Below are positions 46,957 through 48,535 of a stretch of 48,535 nucleotides of DNA, piece by piece. The notes below the pieces were generated by a model. The model worked only from the letters and a program-made list of their open reading frames with translations. It was not told the origin of the DNA and made no database searches. How positions within the stretch are numbered: the first letter of the stretch is position 1; the number at the start of each line of letters is the position of its first letter. The position numbers and the translations under genes are program-made. The stretch comes from Pseudomonadota bacterium (lineage in GTDB: Bacteria; Pseudomonadota; Gammaproteobacteria; Burkholderiales; Thiobacillaceae): contig JAJZPG010000021.1 of NCBI GenBank assembly GCA_021811235.1, forward strand, positions 1 through 48,535, given 5' to 3'.

Positions 46957-48084
46957 TCACACTGCGGGCGGCTCGTTCAACTCGTAGCTGGTGCTGCGAC
47001 CGCCGGCGGCGGATTTGCGCAATGCGCCGTGGGCCAGCAGTTCGTTGATGTCACGCAGGGCGGTATCGGGCGAGCACTTGGCGATAGCCGCCCACTTGCT
47101 GGTGGTGAGCTTGCCTTCGAAGCCGTCGAGCAGGCGGTTTAGCAGCTTCACCTGGCGCTCGTTCATCGGCGTTCCCGCGAAACGCTGCCAGAAGCGCGCC
47201 TTGGCCAGCACGGCGTCGAGGGTGTGCTGGGCCTGATCGACCGCACGGTGCAAGGCGTCGAGGAACCAGGCGAGCCACTCGGTGACATCGAGAGCTCCCT
47301 TCTGGGTGCGCTCCAGGATGTCGTAGTACGCCTTGCGCTCCCGCTGGATCTGCGCCGAGAGACTATAGAAGCGCTGCGGGCTGCCGTCGGCGCGCGCCAG
47401 CAGCAGGTCGCCGATGGCGCGGGCGATACGGCCGTTGCCGTCGTCGAAGGGGTGCAAGGTGACAAACCACAGATGGGCGAGCCCCGCCTTGATGAGCGGT
47501 GGCTCCCCTGACTCCGCGTTGACCCATTCGAGAAAGCGACTCGTCTCGGCCTCCAGGCGCTCGGCCGGCGGTGCCTCGAAATGCACCCGCTGCCGACCGA
47601 TGGGGCCGGATACCACCTGCATCGGACCGCTGGCATCGTCCCGCCAGCCGCCGACCTTGATCCTGGAAAGACCGGAGTAGCCGGTGGGAAAAAGCGCGGC
47701 GTGCCAGCCGAACAAGCGCTCCCGCGTGACCGGGGCGGCGCAGTTGGCCGTGGCGTCGAGCACCATCTCGACCACGCCCTCGACATGCCGATCCACCGGC
47801 GCCAGGGCGCCGATGTCCACACCCAAACGGCGCGCGATGCTCGAACGCACGGACTCGACGTCGAGCCGTTCGCCCTCGATCTCGCTGGTCTTGACCACGT
47901 CCTCGGTGAGCGCCGAGAGGCTCGCCTGGTCGCGCAGGGCCATACCGACGTCGGCCAGGCGCCCCATCAGCAGACCTTGGGCACGGCTGACTTCGGCTAG
48001 GGGACCGGCCAGCGCGGCCAGATCGAAGCGCCAGTTCGGCCAGTCACCGGCCTGCCAGATGTACTTGTAATCACCGCTGTTCAT
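46957..48084 (-). CDS. Fic family protein (class II) with DUF4172
   Basis: 375 residues. The N-terminal DUF4172-type region (YIWQAGDWPNWRFDLA) leads to an inhibitory helix TSEIEG (66-71, matching (S/T)xxxE(G/N)) placed before the Fic core, hence class II. The catalytic motif HPFDDGNGR (211-219) is complete. The C-terminal ~60 residues form a winged helix (KLTTSKWAAIAKCSPDTALRDINELL). It probably adds AMP to a host target protein when inhibition is relieved, and the winged helix may bind its own operator. No Shine-Dalgarno precedes the ATG, and a -10-like CATAAT lies 6 bases before it, so a leaderless mRNA is possible. Confidence 0.93.
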   Translation of the reverse strand: MNSGDYKYIWQAGDWPNWRFDLAALAGPLAEVSRAQGLLMGRLADVGMALRDQASLSALTEDVVKTSEIEGERLDVESVRSSIARRLGVDIGALAPVDRHVEGVVEMVLDATANCAAPVTRERLFGWHAALFPTGYSGLSRIKVGGWRDDASGPMQVVSGPIGRQRVHFEAPPAERLEAETSRFLEWVNAESGEPPLIKAGLAHLWFVTLHPFDDGNGRIARAIGDLLLARADGSPQRFYSLSAQIQRERKAYYDILERTQKGALDVTEWLAWFLDALHRAVDQAQHTLDAVLAKARFWQRFAGTPMNERQVKLLNRLLDGFEGKLTTSKWAAIAKCSPDTALRDINELLAHGALRKSAAGGRSTSYELNEPPAV

Positions 48085-48165
48085 GCGGAGATTATGCGCC
48101 TCATTCTCCGCATGCGCAAGATATACGCCGCATTACGTGCGGAGATAGTCCGCCATATTCTCCGC
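48085..48165. promoter_or_regulatory. Three tandem 27-bp dyad-type repeats and promoter of fic
   Basis: Arms GCGGAGA and TCTCCGC, 13 bases apart, occur at 48085-48111 and again at 48139-48165; the inner bases are also similar (CGCC..ATT). A degenerate third unit lies between them (48114-48140), giving three units about 27 bp apart. On the minus strand TTGCGC, 17 bases, CATAAT (48119 down to 48091) is embedded in them. The first unit touches the fic start codon. This looks like an operator for tight autoregulation. Confidence 0.7.
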
Positions 48166-48535
48166 AAGACAGGCGAGCCAGTGAGGGACGTGGGTTCGAA
48201 TCCGCGTTTGGGAACCGAACCGCCGTCGGCAAGCAGACGCGGTTGAACGGCCCTATCGGCACCCAATCCACGAGAAGGACCGCTCGACCATCTCCCAATC
48301 CCAGCCTGTCAACCCCTCGCTTTTCGCAGTAGCCCGCAGGACTTATCAACTTGCCGGGACGCCGGTAACATGTCTTTTCAACGGCGTTTGGCGCAGGCTG
48401 CCGCCCCACCACCAAAAATCGAATGAAAACGGCACCCTTGTGGTGCCGTTTTTGTTTGTAGCGGTGCGGGGATGACAACACGCCGCGCAGCGGCTTGTTG
48501 CGGCGAAGGCTAACCTGCACACAGGTTAAGGCCAA
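48166..48535. other. Right-end interval without a convincing gene
   Basis: No reading frame here has a start site, a motif or a supporting neighbour. It contains a tRNA T-loop-like stretch (GTGGGTTCGAATCC, about 48188-48201) without the rest of a tRNA, a strong terminator at 48426-48452, and a final hairpin TAACCTG/CAGGTTA at 48511-48528. Confidence 0.5.
48426..48452. terminator. Strong bidirectional rho-independent terminator
   Basis: AAAACGGCACC (48426-48436) pairs perfectly with GGTGCCGTTTT (48442-48452) around CTTGT, flanked by A-rich sequence on the left and TTGTTTG on the right. It can stop transcription from either side. The gene it serves is not in the window. Confidence 0.85.

Noticed and set aside
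48180-48260. A complete tRNA gene
   Set aside because: Only a T-loop-like sequence is present; its stem pairs poorly and no matching acceptor strand lies 60-70 bases upstream.
48101-48535. Minus-strand frame covering the right end
   Set aside because: It crosses a strong terminator hairpin and the fic operator repeats, has no motif and is open at the window edge only by chance.

Overview
The window is about 48.5 kb of GC-rich DNA, most likely from a beta- or gammaproteobacterium. I infer this from base composition, phage type and the families present; the sequence does not fix the species. All of it looks accessory: a lambda-like (siphophage) prophage, a mobile heat/stress-tolerance locus, and a decayed type I restriction cluster next to a Fic gene.

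Bases 1-28778 hold the prophage on the + strand, cut by the window at its left end. An early part (1-5414) has a RepA/RecA-fold ATPase, an iteron-like repeat array, a RuvC-like resolvase, two small genes and two tandem ParB-domain DNA methyltransferases. A cassette of three minus-strand genes follows (5378-6638: unknown, DUF3489, DUF6900), each with the same upstream promoter-like motif. The late operon (6757-28778) runs in lambda order: small and large terminase, gpW, portal, S49 protease with nested scaffold, gpD, major capsid, head-tail connectors, tail tube, tail chaperones, tape measure, virion proteins, baseplate hub proteins, tip protein J, then a DUF6127/holin/endolysin lysis cassette. 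Most genes overlap by 1-4 bases. No integrase or repressor lies in the window.

Bases 28853-41453, minus strand, are a transmissible locus of stress tolerance (also called LHR, TLPQC or tLST). In transcription order it encodes a small HTH protein, sHsp20, the ClpG/ClpK disaggregase, a cardiolipin-synthase-type PLD enzyme, FtsH, a GGDEF-EAL protein, PsiE, an HtpX-like protease and a DegP-like protease. Together they refold or degrade damaged proteins in cytoplasm, membrane and periplasm. The gene after ftsH, where a thioredoxin usually sits, is a chimera: the zinc ribbon of a TrxC-type thioredoxin is fused in frame to PAS-PAS-GGDEF-EAL. What looks like the thioredoxin C-terminus survives as a fragment before psiE.

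Bases 41643-48084, minus strand, carry a PLD-domain protein, a YgjP/M48 metallopeptidase, HsdR and a C-terminal HsdS stub with no HsdM. Upstream are a small HTH gene, which carries a fourth copy of the promoter-like motif of the prophage cassette, and a class II Fic protein with three tandem 27-bp dyad-type repeats at its start codon. The last 450 bases hold no convincing gene, only repeats and terminators.

The observations most worth following are the thioredoxin/c-di-GMP chimera with its downstream remnant, the four-copy promoter motif linking two regions 40 kb apart, the iteron array at the left end, and the predicted leaderless, dyad-regulated fic gene.
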